64,000 nucleotides of DNA from Rickettsia typhi. Its GTDB lineage: Bacteria; Pseudomonadota; Alphaproteobacteria; Rickettsiales; Deianiraeaceae. This document shows positions 1 to 8,761 of this stretch, piece by piece. Both the position numbers and the translations under genes were made by a program. The notes under the pieces are model-generated. The model was not told the origin of the DNA. It worked only from the letters and a program-made list of their open reading frames with translations, and searched no databases. Position 1 is the stretch's first letter. Each line of letters begins with the position of its first letter. The stretch is taken from the NCBI GenBank assembly GCA_945881985.1, contig CAMCVL010000003.1, positions 1 through 64,000 on the forward strand. Reading direction: 5' to 3'.

Positions 1-890
1 ATTAAAACCTCCTTGTATTCACGGGCTGAAAGTCCAAATTCTTCCGCACTACCCCTCTTGCCCTGTGCCATTGCAGATATTGCATTTAGTGCCTTTTGCG
101 AGAAGGTTTTTGAGTGTAAAACATGCTCCTCAAATGCCTTGGCGGACATGGGGCACCATTTTTGTACTATTTCAAATATTACTCTTGCATATTCCCTGAT
201 TTCAAACTGAGCGTGGGGGTGGAGCCTGAGGTTTAAAAAGTGCAAAAGATTATGCAGGTCAATCTTCCAGTACCACTCGGTGTAAAAGTTTAGGCTTAGG
301 TTTATTCTTGCAAGCTCTCTTGCGATTCCTTCTTGGCCATCTGCATCGCTTGGGTTTGTTATTACTTCCTCATTTGGTTGTAATTGGTTTTGTCCTAAAA
401 GCTTAAGATAGTTTGCGTAGCAGGACTCGGAATCCTCTGTTAAAACAGCAATTATTTGTCTTGCTTTCTCCTCGTCAATGGTATTGCCTCTACCTTGCTT
501 ATTGTCCTTGGACTGGCTTGCAATGTTGCTAACCTCAGGAATGTAAAACTCATTTGGCAAAACAGAGTATCTTGCGGATACTTCGTTGACATTTGCGGTG
601 CGGTGCCTAATCCACTGCCTTGCAATAAAAATAGGCAATTTGATATGAAGTTTAATTTCGCACATTTCAAAAGGGCTTGTGTGCTTGTGTTTTATAAGGT
701 AATTAATAAGCCCCTCGTCCTGACGGCTTGTTTTAGTGCCTTCCCCATAGCTAACTCTTGCCGCCTGCACCACGGCACTGTCGCTGCCCATGTAGTCCAC
801 AACTCTAACAAAACCTTTGTCAAGAACCTGATGTTTAACGCCAAGCATAGCGTCAAGCTCCGCCACACTAACTCTTGGTATATTTTGCAT
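1..890 (-). CDS. thyX: FAD-dependent thymidylate synthase ThyX (3' end beyond window)
   Basis: Flavin-dependent thymidylate synthase, which makes dTMP from dUMP using methylenetetrahydrofolate and FAD. I translated the minus strand from ATG at 888-890. The frame stays open for 296 codons and runs off the window start, so the C-terminus is missing. The ThyX signature is explicit at residues 95-108: RHRTANVNEVSARY, matching RHRxxxxNExSxRY, preceded by the conserved HTSPFE (about 70-75). The visible length already approaches the usual size of alphaproteobacterial ThyX (about 300 residues), so only a short tail is lost. The start is preceded by TTTTTAGTT, with no Shine-Dalgarno site. Very sure of family. 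Confidence 0.95.
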   Translation of the reverse strand, partial: MQNIPRVSVAELDAMLGVKHQVLDKGFVRVVDYMGSDSAVVQAARVSYGEGTKTSRQDEGLINYLIKHKHTSPFEMCEIKLHIKLPIFIARQWIRHRTANVNEVSARYSVLPNEFYIPEVSNIASQSKDNKQGRGNTIDEEKARQIIAVLTEDSESCYANYLKLLGQNQLQPNEEVITNPSDADGQEGIARELARINLSLNFYTEWYWKIDLHNLLHFLNLRLHPHAQFEIREYARVIFEIVQKWCPMSAKAFEEHVLHSKTFSQKALNAISAMAQGKRGSAEEFGLSAREYKEVL

Positions 891-1111
891 AACTAAAAAC
901 AAATAAGCTTACAGGCAACACGGCAAAGAGTGATAATTTTAGCCTATTTAATTCTATTGCAAATAAAATTAAAAATCAATATTAATCACTTTGTGATCTT
1001 GTTTTGTGTAAAATTTTACATCCGTATCGCTTTATATTTTTTTACTTGATAAAATATTTTGTTATTTTAATATACTAAAATATTAGCTACAAATAATGAT
1101 TTGTTTTTAAA

Positions 1112-1468
1112 ATGGAAAACAAAGAAAAAGAAAAGACTAAGAAAGATATATTGCCAAAATCAACTGCTTTTGAAGAGTCCATTCTTTTACATTGGCAATA
1201 TCAGGTAAGGGTTAATGGTAGTTGTAATGCTAAACAGAAAAAACGAGGTAGAGATTTTCATAAATCTTCAAATAGCTATCTTGCTAATGTTGGTAAGCAG
1301 GTACTTTCGCATATGGATTGCAAAAATAGTTTGAATATTCATAATTTAGAAATGCAGGAATGTCCTGTTCAATCTAGATTACATTCTGTATCAAATGCTA
1401 GCAGCAATACTTCGGATAATTTATCTGGCAAATCAATTAATAACTCTATTATTACTTTTGGATTTTAA
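1112..1468 (+). CDS. hypothetical 118-residue polar protein
   Basis: I do not recognise this protein. It starts with a strongly charged stretch (MENKEKEKTKK) and continues Ser/Asn/Lys-rich, with cysteines near the middle (SHMDCKN, MQECPVQ) and the ending ITFGF. No signal peptide, transmembrane segment or known motif is visible. It stands alone between thyX (leftward) and purB (rightward). The upstream region has TTGATA (1046-1051) and TATACT (1071-1076) 19 bases apart, which could be its promoter although the spacing is long. It may be a lineage-specific or secreted protein; a non-coding open frame cannot be excluded. Confidence 0.45.
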   Translation: MENKEKEKTKKDILPKSTAFEESILLHWQYQVRVNGSCNAKQKKRGRDFHKSSNSYLANVGKQVLSHMDCKNSLNIHNLEMQECPVQSRLHSVSNASSNTSDNLSGKSINNSIITFGF

Positions 1469-1546
1469 GCCTTAATTTAATTACATAAAACCAAGTCCAA
1501 ATAAAAAGATTAAATATCTACACTCAGGTTAAAAATCATCTTTTAC

Positions 1547-1574
1547 TTGAAATTAGCAAGTTTAGCTGTAAAAT
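1547..1574 (+). promoter_or_regulatory. putative purB promoter
   Basis: TTGAAA (1547-1552) and TAAAAT (1569-1574) are separated by 16 bases, and TG directly precedes the -10 box (TGTAAAAT). This is about 40 bases before the purB ATG. It resembles a sigma-70 promoter by eye only. Confidence 0.45.
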
Positions 1575-1614
1575 TACAGAATGAAACAATGTTTTATTTT
1601 TAGTAAAATACATT

Positions 1615-2922
1615 ATGATACCAAGATACACACGCAAAATTATGGCAGATATTTGGAGCGATAAAAACAAATATGATATTTGGTTTAAGATTGAAGCCTA
1701 CGCCCTTGAGGCAATGGCAGCTGATGGTCTTTGTACTAAGCAAGATATTGAAAATGTTTGGAACAAGAGTGACTATCAAAACGGCTTTGATATTGCCAGA
1801 ATTGATGAGATAGAAAGGGAGACAAAACACGATGTAATTGCTTTTTTGACTCATGTTAGTGAGAGGGTAGGAGAGTCGGCTAGGTTTTTGCATCAAGGCA
1901 TGACAAGTTCTGATGTTCTTGACACCTGCCTTGCCCTGCAATTAAAACAGGCTGGACAGATACTGCTAGACGACCTTGACAGAGTGCTTGAGGCTTTAAA
2001 AAGAAGAGCTTTTGAAACTAAAAATCTTGTGTGTATTGGTCGCAGCCATGGCATACATGCCGAGCCTACAACCTTTGGCTTAAAATTTGCCTCCTTTTAT
2101 GCTGAGTTTGCACGCAATAAGCACAGGCTTGAAGCAGCTATTAAGGATGTTGCAACCTGTGCTATTTCTGGGGCGGTTGGCACTTTTGCAAATATTGACC
2201 CAAAGGTGCAAAGCTATGTTGCAAACAAGCTTGGGCTTGAGGAGGAGCCAATATCAAGCCAAGTAATACCGCGTGATAGGCATGCAGTGTTTTTTAACAC
2301 TCTTGGTGTTATAGCCTCTAGCATTGAAAGGCTTGCAATAGAGGTGAGACACCTACAGAGAACCGAAGTGCTTGAAGCCGAAGAGAGCTTTACCAAAGGG
2401 CAAAAAGGCTCGTCTGCCATGCCACACAAAAAAAATCCTATATTAAGCGAAAACATCACTGGTCTTGCCCGTATTGTGCGTGGCTACTGCGTGCCAGCCA
2501 TGGAAAATGTTGCTCTTTGGCACGAAAGGGACATCTCTCACTCATCAGTTGAAAGAATGATAGCCCCAGATGCAACAGTAACTCTAGACTTTGCACTTAA
2601 CAGAATGGTGGGGCTTATTGATGGGCTTGTGATTCACTTTGACAATGTCGAAAAAAACCTCAACAAGCTTGGTGGCATTTTTTACTCGCAAAGAGTATTG
2701 TTGCACCTAACCCGCAAGGGGCTTAGCCGTGAGGACTCATATGCACTGGTGCAAAAAAACTCTATGCGAGTTTGGAACGAAGGCAAGCATCTGCTTGACT
2801 GCCTACTTGAAGACGCAGATGTTACCAAGTACCTAAACGAGCAAGAGCTGTCAAACCTTTTTAGGCTTGAATACCACATAAAAAATGTTGATTATATTTT
2901 TGACAAGGTTTTTAAAGGCTAA
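1615..2922 (+). CDS. purB: adenylosuccinate lyase
   Basis: Adenylosuccinate lyase of purine synthesis, releasing fumarate from SAICAR and from adenylosuccinate. The 435 residues match the usual short bacterial form. Family landmarks: N-terminal IPRYTRKIMADIW, the TKHDVIAF helix (70-77), TSSD (97-100), the catalytic-His segment GRSHGIHAEP (142-151), and the fumarase/aspartase superfamily signature GSSAMPHKKNP (265-275). It ends 17 bases before the convergent folK gene. The start is preceded by TAGTAAAATACATT, so no Shine-Dalgarno site. It is the only purine gene here. Confidence 0.97.
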   Translation: MIPRYTRKIMADIWSDKNKYDIWFKIEAYALEAMAADGLCTKQDIENVWNKSDYQNGFDIARIDEIERETKHDVIAFLTHVSERVGESARFLHQGMTSSDVLDTCLALQLKQAGQILLDDLDRVLEALKRRAFETKNLVCIGRSHGIHAEPTTFGLKFASFYAEFARNKHRLEAAIKDVATCAISGAVGTFANIDPKVQSYVANKLGLEEEPISSQVIPRDRHAVFFNTLGVIASSIERLAIEVRHLQRTEVLEAEESFTKGQKGSSAMPHKKNPILSENITGLARIVRGYCVPAMENVALWHERDISHSSVERMIAPDATVTLDFALNRMVGLIDGLVIHFDNVEKNLNKLGGIFYSQRVLLHLTRKGLSREDSYALVQKNSMRVWNEGKHLLDCLLEDADVTKYLNEQELSNLFRLEYHIKNVDYIFDKVFKG

Positions 2923-2939
2923 TCTTAAATCAATTTTGT

Positions 2940-3443
2940 TTAAGAGGCAAAATGTAGTAACATTTTATTCACTTGGTTTTGGTGGGGCGTGATGTCAAAA
3001 TTTTGCAATAGTGATTTAAGCTCCGACAGTGGATTGGTTACAAAGCTACGCTTTAGATACTCTGGGTGAGGCAATGTAAGGTCAGTGCTAACAAGTGTGA
3101 TTGTGTTGTAAAAGATTATGTCAATGTCAATTTCTCTTTCGCTCCATTTTGGTCTTTGTTTGCGCCCAAGATTTGCCTCTATTTTTTTTGCAAGAATCAA
3201 TAAATCTTGCGGGCTTTTAATTAATGCTTGGTTTAAGGCAAAAATGCCAAGGCAGTTGGTAAAGGCTGGCATTTGAGCCGTGGGCTCTTTGTATACGCCA
3301 TCAATCATGGGTTTTGTTATGTAAAAAGAGGATAGCAAAAGCAAATTGCAGCCACCATCTTTTAGGCTTGCTATTGCTTTGCTGGTCATATCTTTACCAT
3401 CGCCAATGTTGGAGCCAAAGGCTAAAAATGCAATGTTTGTCAT
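2940..3443 (-). CDS. folK: 2-amino-4-hydroxy-6-hydroxymethyldihydropteridine pyrophosphokinase
   Basis: HPPK transfers pyrophosphate from ATP to hydroxymethyldihydropterin in folate synthesis. The 167 residues cover the domain: N-terminal AFLAFGSNIGD, the HPPK signature region RPKWSEREIDIDII (97-110), and LPHPEYLKRSFVTNPL (124-139). It is last in the leftward cluster efp-hisZ-tauE-lptB-folK, 21 bases after lptB. The neighbours are functionally unrelated, so co-transcription probably reflects compaction. The presence of folK, with thyX nearby, suggests the organism makes or modifies its own folates. Confidence 0.95.
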   Translation of the reverse strand: MTNIAFLAFGSNIGDGKDMTSKAIASLKDGGCNLLLLSSFYITKPMIDGVYKEPTAQMPAFTNCLGIFALNQALIKSPQDLLILAKKIEANLGRKQRPKWSEREIDIDIIFYNTITLVSTDLTLPHPEYLKRSFVTNPLSELKSLLQNFDITPHQNQVNKMLLHFAS

Positions 3444-3464
3444 CTGGCTTTGAAAAATTAATTA

Positions 3465-4196
3465 TCAATCAAAGCTTGTGCCTAGGTATTTTTCCTTGAC
3501 AACCTTGTTGCTTAAAACCGCCTCCATCTGACCTTTGCAAATTACTTCCCCGTTAAAAAATATGTATGACCTATCTGCAATTTTAAGAGTCTCTCTAACA
3601 TTATGGTCGGTAATGATTACCCCTATTCCTTGTTTTGCAAGGTCTTTTATTACGCTTTTAATGTCGTCTACCGATACTGGGTCAACGCCGGCAAAAGGCT
3701 CGTCCAGTAGGATAAACTTTGGGTTTGTTGCTAGTGCCCTTGCTATTTCAAGCCTGCGTCTTTCGCCGCCTGATAGCATAATGCCAAGTGAATTAACTAC
3801 TCTGTGAAGCGAGAACATCGTCAAAAGCTCGTCTAATCTATCCTCTCTTGCCTTTTTGCTGATAGGTAAAAGCTCCAAAGCGGCTAAAATGTTTTGTCTT
3901 GTGCTAAGCCCTGCAAAAACTGATGATTCCTGTGGCAGGTATCCAAGCCCAAGCCTTGCGCGCATATACATTGGCAGTTTTGTAATGTTGTTTTGGTCTA
4001 AAAAGATTTCCCCGTAATTTGGCTGAACTATGCCGGTTAAAATGTAAAAAGATGTTGTTTTGCCTGCACCATTGGGCCCAAGTATAGCAACAACTTCGCC
4101 GGTTTTAAAGTGAAAGCTCACATCCTTTAAAATGCTACGCTTGCCGTAGTTTTTAGCTATGTTTTTTGCAAATAGTATTGATTGTGCCTGCTGCAT
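3465..4196 (-). CDS. lptB: LPS export ABC transporter ATP-binding protein
   Basis: LptB is the cytoplasmic ATPase of the LptB2FG complex, which extracts lipopolysaccharide from the inner membrane for transport to the cell surface. The 243 residues hold Walker A GPNGAGKT (40-47), the signature LSGGERRR (141-148), Walker B with D-loop ILLDEPFAGVDP (162-173), and the switch histidine in ITDHNVRETL. GERRRLEIARAL is typical of LptB rather than of amino-acid transporters. With lpxB and the heptosyltransferase elsewhere in the window, it argues that LPS is made. The gene follows tauE by 28 bases. Confidence 0.93.
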   Translation of the reverse strand: MQQAQSILFAKNIAKNYGKRSILKDVSFHFKTGEVVAILGPNGAGKTTSFYILTGIVQPNYGEIFLDQNNITKLPMYMRARLGLGYLPQESSVFAGLSTRQNILAALELLPISKKAREDRLDELLTMFSLHRVVNSLGIMLSGGERRRLEIARALATNPKFILLDEPFAGVDPVSVDDIKSVIKDLAKQGIGVIITDHNVRETLKIADRSYIFFNGEVICKGQMEAVLSNKVVKEKYLGTSFD

Positions 4197-4224
4197 ATAA
4201 ATTTAATACTTAATTTAATACTTT

Positions 4225-4935
4225 TTAAAACAAAACTAAAAACCCAACTGCAGATATTAAAATGCCGCCATAAATGTACTTGTCAAAGCTTTTTTGCGGA
4301 ATTTTTTTGTGTATAATATAGCCAAGCCACAAGGCAAACATCACTGGTATTATGATAAACCAATAGGGCATAAAGTAGTTCCATTTTACAACTCCAGATG
4401 CCACCATTTGGATGTATCTATAAGCATTTGCAGCTAAAAATAAAACGGCTAGGTTTGCACGCAATAAGGTTTTTTCGTAGACGGATGACTTAAGACCAAC
4501 AACAAAAAAAGGTCCACCTATACCTAAAACCCCCTGTATAAAACCCCCTAAGGCAAGAACCACTCTTGAAGCCGTTCCTGATAGCGAAAGTTCCTTAAAA
4601 AGCAATGCCCTAAGGCTAATTACAATAAGAGTAATGCTATACATTTTTATTAGCACTCCAGAGGAAATATACTTAAACGACAACGCCCCCACTATCACCC
4701 CGCACATAATGTATGGCACGGAGTGCAATATTAGCTTAAGCCTAACATACTTAAGGCTTGTAAAGAGTATCACTGCAGTTGATATAGTGCCAATATACAT
4801 AGCCACAACAACGAGGTCTTTTATGTTGTAAAAAAATGCAAGGATTGAATAGGAAACTATGCCCCCGCCAAAGCCAAAGATGCTTTCAAAGACAAATCCT
4901 ATGCAAAATGCTATTGCAAGTAAAAGACTTGACAT
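4225..4935 (-). CDS. TauE/SafE family membrane permease
   Basis: A polytopic inner-membrane protein of the TauE/SafE (DUF81) family, whose members are proposed to export sulfite, sulfoacetate or other anions. Its 236 residues contain about seven or eight hydrophobic segments and the paired family repeats: FVFESIFGFGGGIVSYSIL near the N-terminus and GGFIQGVLGIGGPFFVVGL in the second half. It lies 32 bases after the hisZ-like gene and 28 before lptB in a leftward cluster. The substrate cannot be read from the sequence. Confidence 0.85.
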   Translation of the reverse strand: MSSLLLAIAFCIGFVFESIFGFGGGIVSYSILAFFYNIKDLVVVAMYIGTISTAVILFTSLKYVRLKLILHSVPYIMCGVIVGALSFKYISSGVLIKMYSITLIVISLRALLFKELSLSGTASRVVLALGGFIQGVLGIGGPFFVVGLKSSVYEKTLLRANLAVLFLAANAYRYIQMVASGVVKWNYFMPYWFIIIPVMFALWLGYIIHKKIPQKSFDKYIYGGILISAVGFLVLF

Positions 4936-4967
4936 AATTTAGTAGATAATAATCATTTAATAAAGTA

Positions 4968-5879
4968 TTAATTAATCATATTTTCGGCAAAAAAACTTAC
5001 CCCCATTGCGGTAATGTTTTTTTGTGCCTGCTTGTTATATATATTGTAAAGCCCGCCCTTTGCAAGCTCCGCCCCTGTGTTTTTGTCGCAAATTACAAAA
5101 CTAAACAAGTTGTAGCTGCTTTTTATAAGGCACTGCGATGCATCTATTACTAAATTATTAAAATACTTAGCGGCTATGCTTTGTACCTCGGTAAATTGCT
5201 GGAGGTTAAATATGGTGCCAATATCAAGCTTGCTAAGGGGAGCAAGAATATTGCTAAGCACAAAGCTTGGCTCGTTGTTAAGACTTAGCTTTAAAAAGCT
5301 TAGAGTTTTGCCGTCAATGGCTTTTATAAGCTCTGGATTGTCAAAGTCAAAGGCACATAGTGCTTTAGAACATTCTGCGTTTAAATTAAGACTCGTGTTA
5401 AAATGAGGTCTTAGGTCAATAATAACATCCTTGCCTCCTTGAGATATAAGATGGCTAGTTATATCAAAAAGTTCCAAGATGTAATGGTTAAGATTTGCTA
5501 GGTTTTTGTCGCTAAGTAAAATTTCAAAACCGTAGGACATGCTAGCTAAAGATTTTTGCCTGTAAGGCTTATCAACTTTTACAACATCGCCGCAATAGGC
5601 AAATTTGATTGTTTTTTCAAGCTCGTCTGCTTCAAAATGCTCTGCTAGATTTGTAATTTGTCTTGTAAAATCTGCCCTTAAGGCAAAAGCCTCACTGCCA
5701 TTGTTAAGCCTTGCTATGTATTGCTCGTTTTGATTTGTTGATTTAGAGAGTTTTTCAAGCAAAGGAAAGTCAACAATACTAAACCCCCTACCTGCAATAA
5801 AATTTAAAAAGTTTAAGGCAATATTATATTTGTTGACAAGGGTTGCTGAGGATTGCTCCTTTAGATTTTTAAAAAACAT
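4968..5879 (-). CDS. hisZ: HisZ-like ATP phosphoribosyltransferase regulatory subunit
   Basis: Resembles HisZ, a histidyl-tRNA-synthetase paralogue that lost aminoacylation and regulates the short form of HisG at the first step of histidine synthesis. The ATP-binding-core relic ALRADFTRQI (66-75) corresponds to the class II motif, and AKGGLYNI near the C-terminus corresponds to GGRYD. At 303 residues it lacks the anticodon-binding domain present in the true HisS at 34401-35723. Retention of hisZ implies a histidine pathway, also suggested by the hisN-like phosphatase at 27815. No hisG is visible here. Identification is good, though a different HisRS paralogue remains possible. Confidence 0.8.
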   Translation of the reverse strand: MFFKNLKEQSSATLVNKYNIALNFLNFIAGRGFSIVDFPLLEKLSKSTNQNEQYIARLNNGSEAFALRADFTRQITNLAEHFEADELEKTIKFAYCGDVVKVDKPYRQKSLASMSYGFEILLSDKNLANLNHYILELFDITSHLISQGGKDVIIDLRPHFNTSLNLNAECSKALCAFDFDNPELIKAIDGKTLSFLKLSLNNEPSFVLSNILAPLSKLDIGTIFNLQQFTEVQSIAAKYFNNLVIDASQCLIKSSYNLFSFVICDKNTGAELAKGGLYNIYNKQAQKNITAMGVSFFAENMIN

Positions 5880-5913
5880 AGCTCTTTATTAATTTATTTT
5901 TTGATGCAATTTT

Positions 5914-6477
5914 TTATGCCCTGCTGTCGTATTCCATGGTTTCGCTGCTAACTAAAATTTCCTCACCCTCTTTGATAAAAGGTGGAACCTGAACCTTTAC
6001 GCCATTTTCTAAAATAGCAGGTTTAAATGCCATTGTTACGGTTTGCCCCTTCATGTAAGGCTCGGTGCTTTGCACTGTTGCCCTTAGTTTTGACGGCAAA
6101 ACAACATTAACCGGATCCTCGCCAATAAATTCAACATTTACTTCCATTCCATCTTGCAAAAACTTCTCTCTGTCTTCGTCAAAAAGGCTAATTGGCACAC
6201 TAAACTGCTCGGATGTACTAACTTCCATAAACTCCATCTGCTCGCCGTCCTGATACATAAATTGCATTTTTTTAATTTCAACATAGAGTCTGTCAACGGA
6301 TTCATCGGATCTAAATCTGTGATTTTTCTTTGTTTCGTGGTTAATTTCTTTAAGTTCAACCTGCATAAATGCACCCCCCTTGCCAGGCTTAACATGCATT
6401 GTTTTTAAAACTCTGTATCTACCGCCCTCAAAAGCAATTATATTGCCAACCCTTAGGTCTATTGCTGAAACTGACAT
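5914..6477 (-). CDS. efp: translation elongation factor P
   Basis: EF-P binds between the P and E sites of stalled ribosomes and promotes peptide-bond formation at polyproline stretches. The 187 residues cover the three domains: an N-terminal KOW-like domain with the tip loop KPGKGGAF (30-37), where Lys33 would be the residue modified by beta-lysylation, then two OB domains ending in the conserved PPFIKEGEEILVSSETMEYDSRA. It heads the leftward five-gene cluster. The start is preceded by GTTTTATTTGAT, with no Shine-Dalgarno site. Confidence 0.97.
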   Translation of the reverse strand: MSVSAIDLRVGNIIAFEGGRYRVLKTMHVKPGKGGAFMQVELKEINHETKKNHRFRSDESVDRLYVEIKKMQFMYQDGEQMEFMEVSTSEQFSVPISLFDEDREKFLQDGMEVNVEFIGEDPVNVVLPSKLRATVQSTEPYMKGQTVTMAFKPAILENGVKVQVPPFIKEGEEILVSSETMEYDSRA

Positions 6478-6589
6478 ATCAAATAAAACTTAAAAACAAA
6501 AAAGAAAACCTATTACTCTTTTTATATTGTATCGCCGTTTTTATACTTGTCAAATGGTTTAGTGAAATTGACTTGAATTAAGTGTTTTT

Positions 6590-6655
6590 ATGCCAAATCC
6601 TATTACAATTGCTATTGTGGCGATGTATTTATGGGTATTTGTAGTTGTAAATTAA
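6590..6655 (+). CDS. possible 21-residue membrane peptide
   Basis: A very short open frame, MPNPITIAIVAMYLWVFVVVN, in the 254-base gap between the divergent efp and ppiD genes. It is almost entirely a single hydrophobic helix. Its start context, GTGTTTTTATG, is the T-rich type seen before recognised genes in this window. Small single-helix subunits of respiratory or secretion complexes have this look, but I recognise no family. Chance is a real alternative. Confidence 0.25.
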   Translation: MPNPITIAIVAMYLWVFVVVN

Positions 6656-6731
6656 TATTTAAAAAACTTATTGTTTTTTGCTGAGCTTTAAGCCAAAATT
6701 TATATTGTTGTAAAATTATTATTAGTATTTT

Positions 6732-8738
6732 ATGCCACAAGATAAAAAAACTGGCTTATTTGGGCAGGACAAGAGTAAAAATTTTGATAACTCTAGCAAT
6801 CAAGATTTTCAACAGCAAAACGCCCCAGACTCAGGTAGTAAATTGAAGGATGTAAGTAAGATTTCCTTAATTGCAAAAATAAAATTGCAATTTAAAGATC
6901 TGAGTCTTAAAAAAGCATTACTTTTTTGCCTCGTTGTTTTAATGGTTATATCTTTTGGGGCATGGGGGGTGTTTGATTTCGCGTCAACATACATCGGCAG
7001 CTCTGGCTATGTTGCAAAGGTGGGGTCGGTTAAAATCACAAAAGATGACTTTGCCAAGGAATATAGTCTAAATGTGCAAAAACTTAGCCAAAGATACGGG
7101 CAAAGCCAGCAGCTTGATGCAATCATAAATTCTGCAGAGTTTAAAAACATTATATTGCAGGATATGATAAACAAGGCACTTATTGTAGAGGAGTTAAAAT
7201 CTAACGGAGTGAAGCTAAACAGGGCATTGATGGTAAAGGTTATTAGGCAAGATGAGAGCTTTTTTAGCGGCGGAGTGTTTGATGGAGCAAAGTTTAATCA
7301 GTACCTTAAAGCAAGCGGGCAAAATGAAGACTCTTACATAAGACAAAAGCAATACGAGCTTGCACGGGACATTTTGCTTAGCCCTGCAGTATCGAATAAT
7401 TTTGGCATTCAGGGGAGTGAGTTTGAAGGGCTTGCAAAAATTTTAGCAAGGGCAAAGCAACAATCAAGAGAGTTTAAACTTTACGAATTTAAAAGAAGCG
7501 AGCAACTTAATGCAAAGGTATCGGTGGGAGATGCCGATGTTGCAAACTTTTATTCCAAAAATCAAAATTTATTTTTACAGCCAGAGGTCCGCAGTGCTCA
7601 GGTGCTTGACCTAAACGAAGCAATTGCAAAAAATATTGTGGTGAGCGATGCTGAGATTCAAAATTTTTACAATACAAAAATTAAATCAAATTATCAAGGC
7701 GGCGAAAAACGCAGTTTTTATTCCGCACTATTTAACACAAAAGAGCAGGCAAGTGAGGCTTTGGCAAAAATTAAATCTGGGCAAAGTTATGAGGAAGTTG
7801 TGCAAAAAGCTTTAAAGCGTGGCTTGGATACTATGAGGTTTAACGATGCATCGCAGGAGGATTTTGATGCTGCAATATCAAAGGCGGTTTTTAATCTAAA
7901 AAAAGGCGATGTTTCTGGCGTAGTTCAAAATGAGCTTGGGTTTTACATTATTAAAGTTTTGGATATTAAAACAAGCTCCGCCCCAAGCCTTGCATCACTT
8001 AAAAGCAAGATTGTAGATAGTATTAAATTTGACAAAGCCTGTCAAAAAACAACTCAATTGTATAGTGATGCTGAGGATTTTTCCATACAAAATCCTTCCT
8101 TTGAAGAGCTTAAAAAAAAGCTAGGTTTTAATTTTGCTACAAAGACAATAAACGCAAAAGAGGCTGGCAGCTATATTGACAAAGCCATTTTAAAGGCAAA
8201 TCCTAAATCTAATTATCCAATATTTGCAAGTGACGAGCAAAATCCAAACTCTTGCAAATATTACATTTTTAAAATTACATCTGTTAAGCCATCTTACTTT
8301 AAAGCTTTAAACGATGTTAAAGACGAGATACGCTCTGCGTTAATGCAAAATGCAATGCAGGATGCAGCTTACAAAAATGCGGAGCTTTTTGCCTCCTCTG
8401 GGGCAAAAAATAGCTTAAATTTTGCTGCAAAGCTTAGCTTTAAAACAATAACGGCAATTAGAGCTGGTCAAGATATGTATCCCGATGGCTTAATACAGGC
8501 TGTTTTCAACCTTTTGAACACTGGTGAAAAAACCCCTCCAATACCAACAAAAGATGGCTTTGCCGTGGCGGAACTTGTGGCAATTAAAAACCCTCTTGCA
8601 ACACCAAATCTAAGCGAGCAAGAGTTAAAATCTTTAACCGAGCAAATGCAAAAAGATTTTATGATGTCAAGCTTTGAGGTTTTAAATCAAGCTCTTGCGG
8701 CAAAACACGGCGTAAAAATCTACAAAGGTGCACTTTAA
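6732..8738 (+). CDS. ppiD: PpiD-type periplasmic peptidyl-prolyl isomerase/chaperone
   Basis: A membrane-anchored SurA/PpiD-like folding factor for proteins leaving the Sec channel. The 668 residues comprise a polar cytoplasmic N-terminus, one transmembrane helix at about 61-80 (KALLFCLVVLMVISFGAWGV), a SurA_N-like helical region (VAKVGSVKITKDDFAKEYS), and a parvulin-type domain in the middle (QGGEKRSFYSALFNTKEQASEALAKI through VQNELGFYIIKVLDI). The length fits PpiD (about 620-650). Divergent from efp; TGTAAAAT lies 16 bases before its ATG. The beta-barrel proteins encoded at 14763, 17168 and 42495 are plausible clients. Confidence 0.88.
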   Translation: MPQDKKTGLFGQDKSKNFDNSSNQDFQQQNAPDSGSKLKDVSKISLIAKIKLQFKDLSLKKALLFCLVVLMVISFGAWGVFDFASTYIGSSGYVAKVGSVKITKDDFAKEYSLNVQKLSQRYGQSQQLDAIINSAEFKNIILQDMINKALIVEELKSNGVKLNRALMVKVIRQDESFFSGGVFDGAKFNQYLKASGQNEDSYIRQKQYELARDILLSPAVSNNFGIQGSEFEGLAKILARAKQQSREFKLYEFKRSEQLNAKVSVGDADVANFYSKNQNLFLQPEVRSAQVLDLNEAIAKNIVVSDAEIQNFYNTKIKSNYQGGEKRSFYSALFNTKEQASEALAKIKSGQSYEEVVQKALKRGLDTMRFNDASQEDFDAAISKAVFNLKKGDVSGVVQNELGFYIIKVLDIKTSSAPSLASLKSKIVDSIKFDKACQKTTQLYSDAEDFSIQNPSFEELKKKLGFNFATKTINAKEAGSYIDKAILKANPKSNYPIFASDEQNPNSCKYYIFKITSVKPSYFKALNDVKDEIRSALMQNAMQDAAYKNAELFASSGAKNSLNFAAKLSFKTITAIRAGQDMYPDGLIQAVFNLLNTGEKTPPIPTKDGFAVAELVAIKNPLATPNLSEQELKSLTEQMQKDFMMSSFEVLNQALAAKHGVKIYKGAL

Positions 8739-8761
8739 TGCCATTTAGATTGAAGATGGTA

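Noticed and set aside
78-83. HX4E in PlsC (protein residues 78-83, gene at 21740-22453) as an inactivating change
   Set aside because: The KHxSAWE form is, as far as I recall, usual in alphaproteobacterial PlsC, and the other motif is intact.
456-896. Rightward 146-codon open frame across the thyX region
   Set aside because: It is antisense to thyX, whose RHR...NE.S.RY signature is unambiguous on the minus strand.
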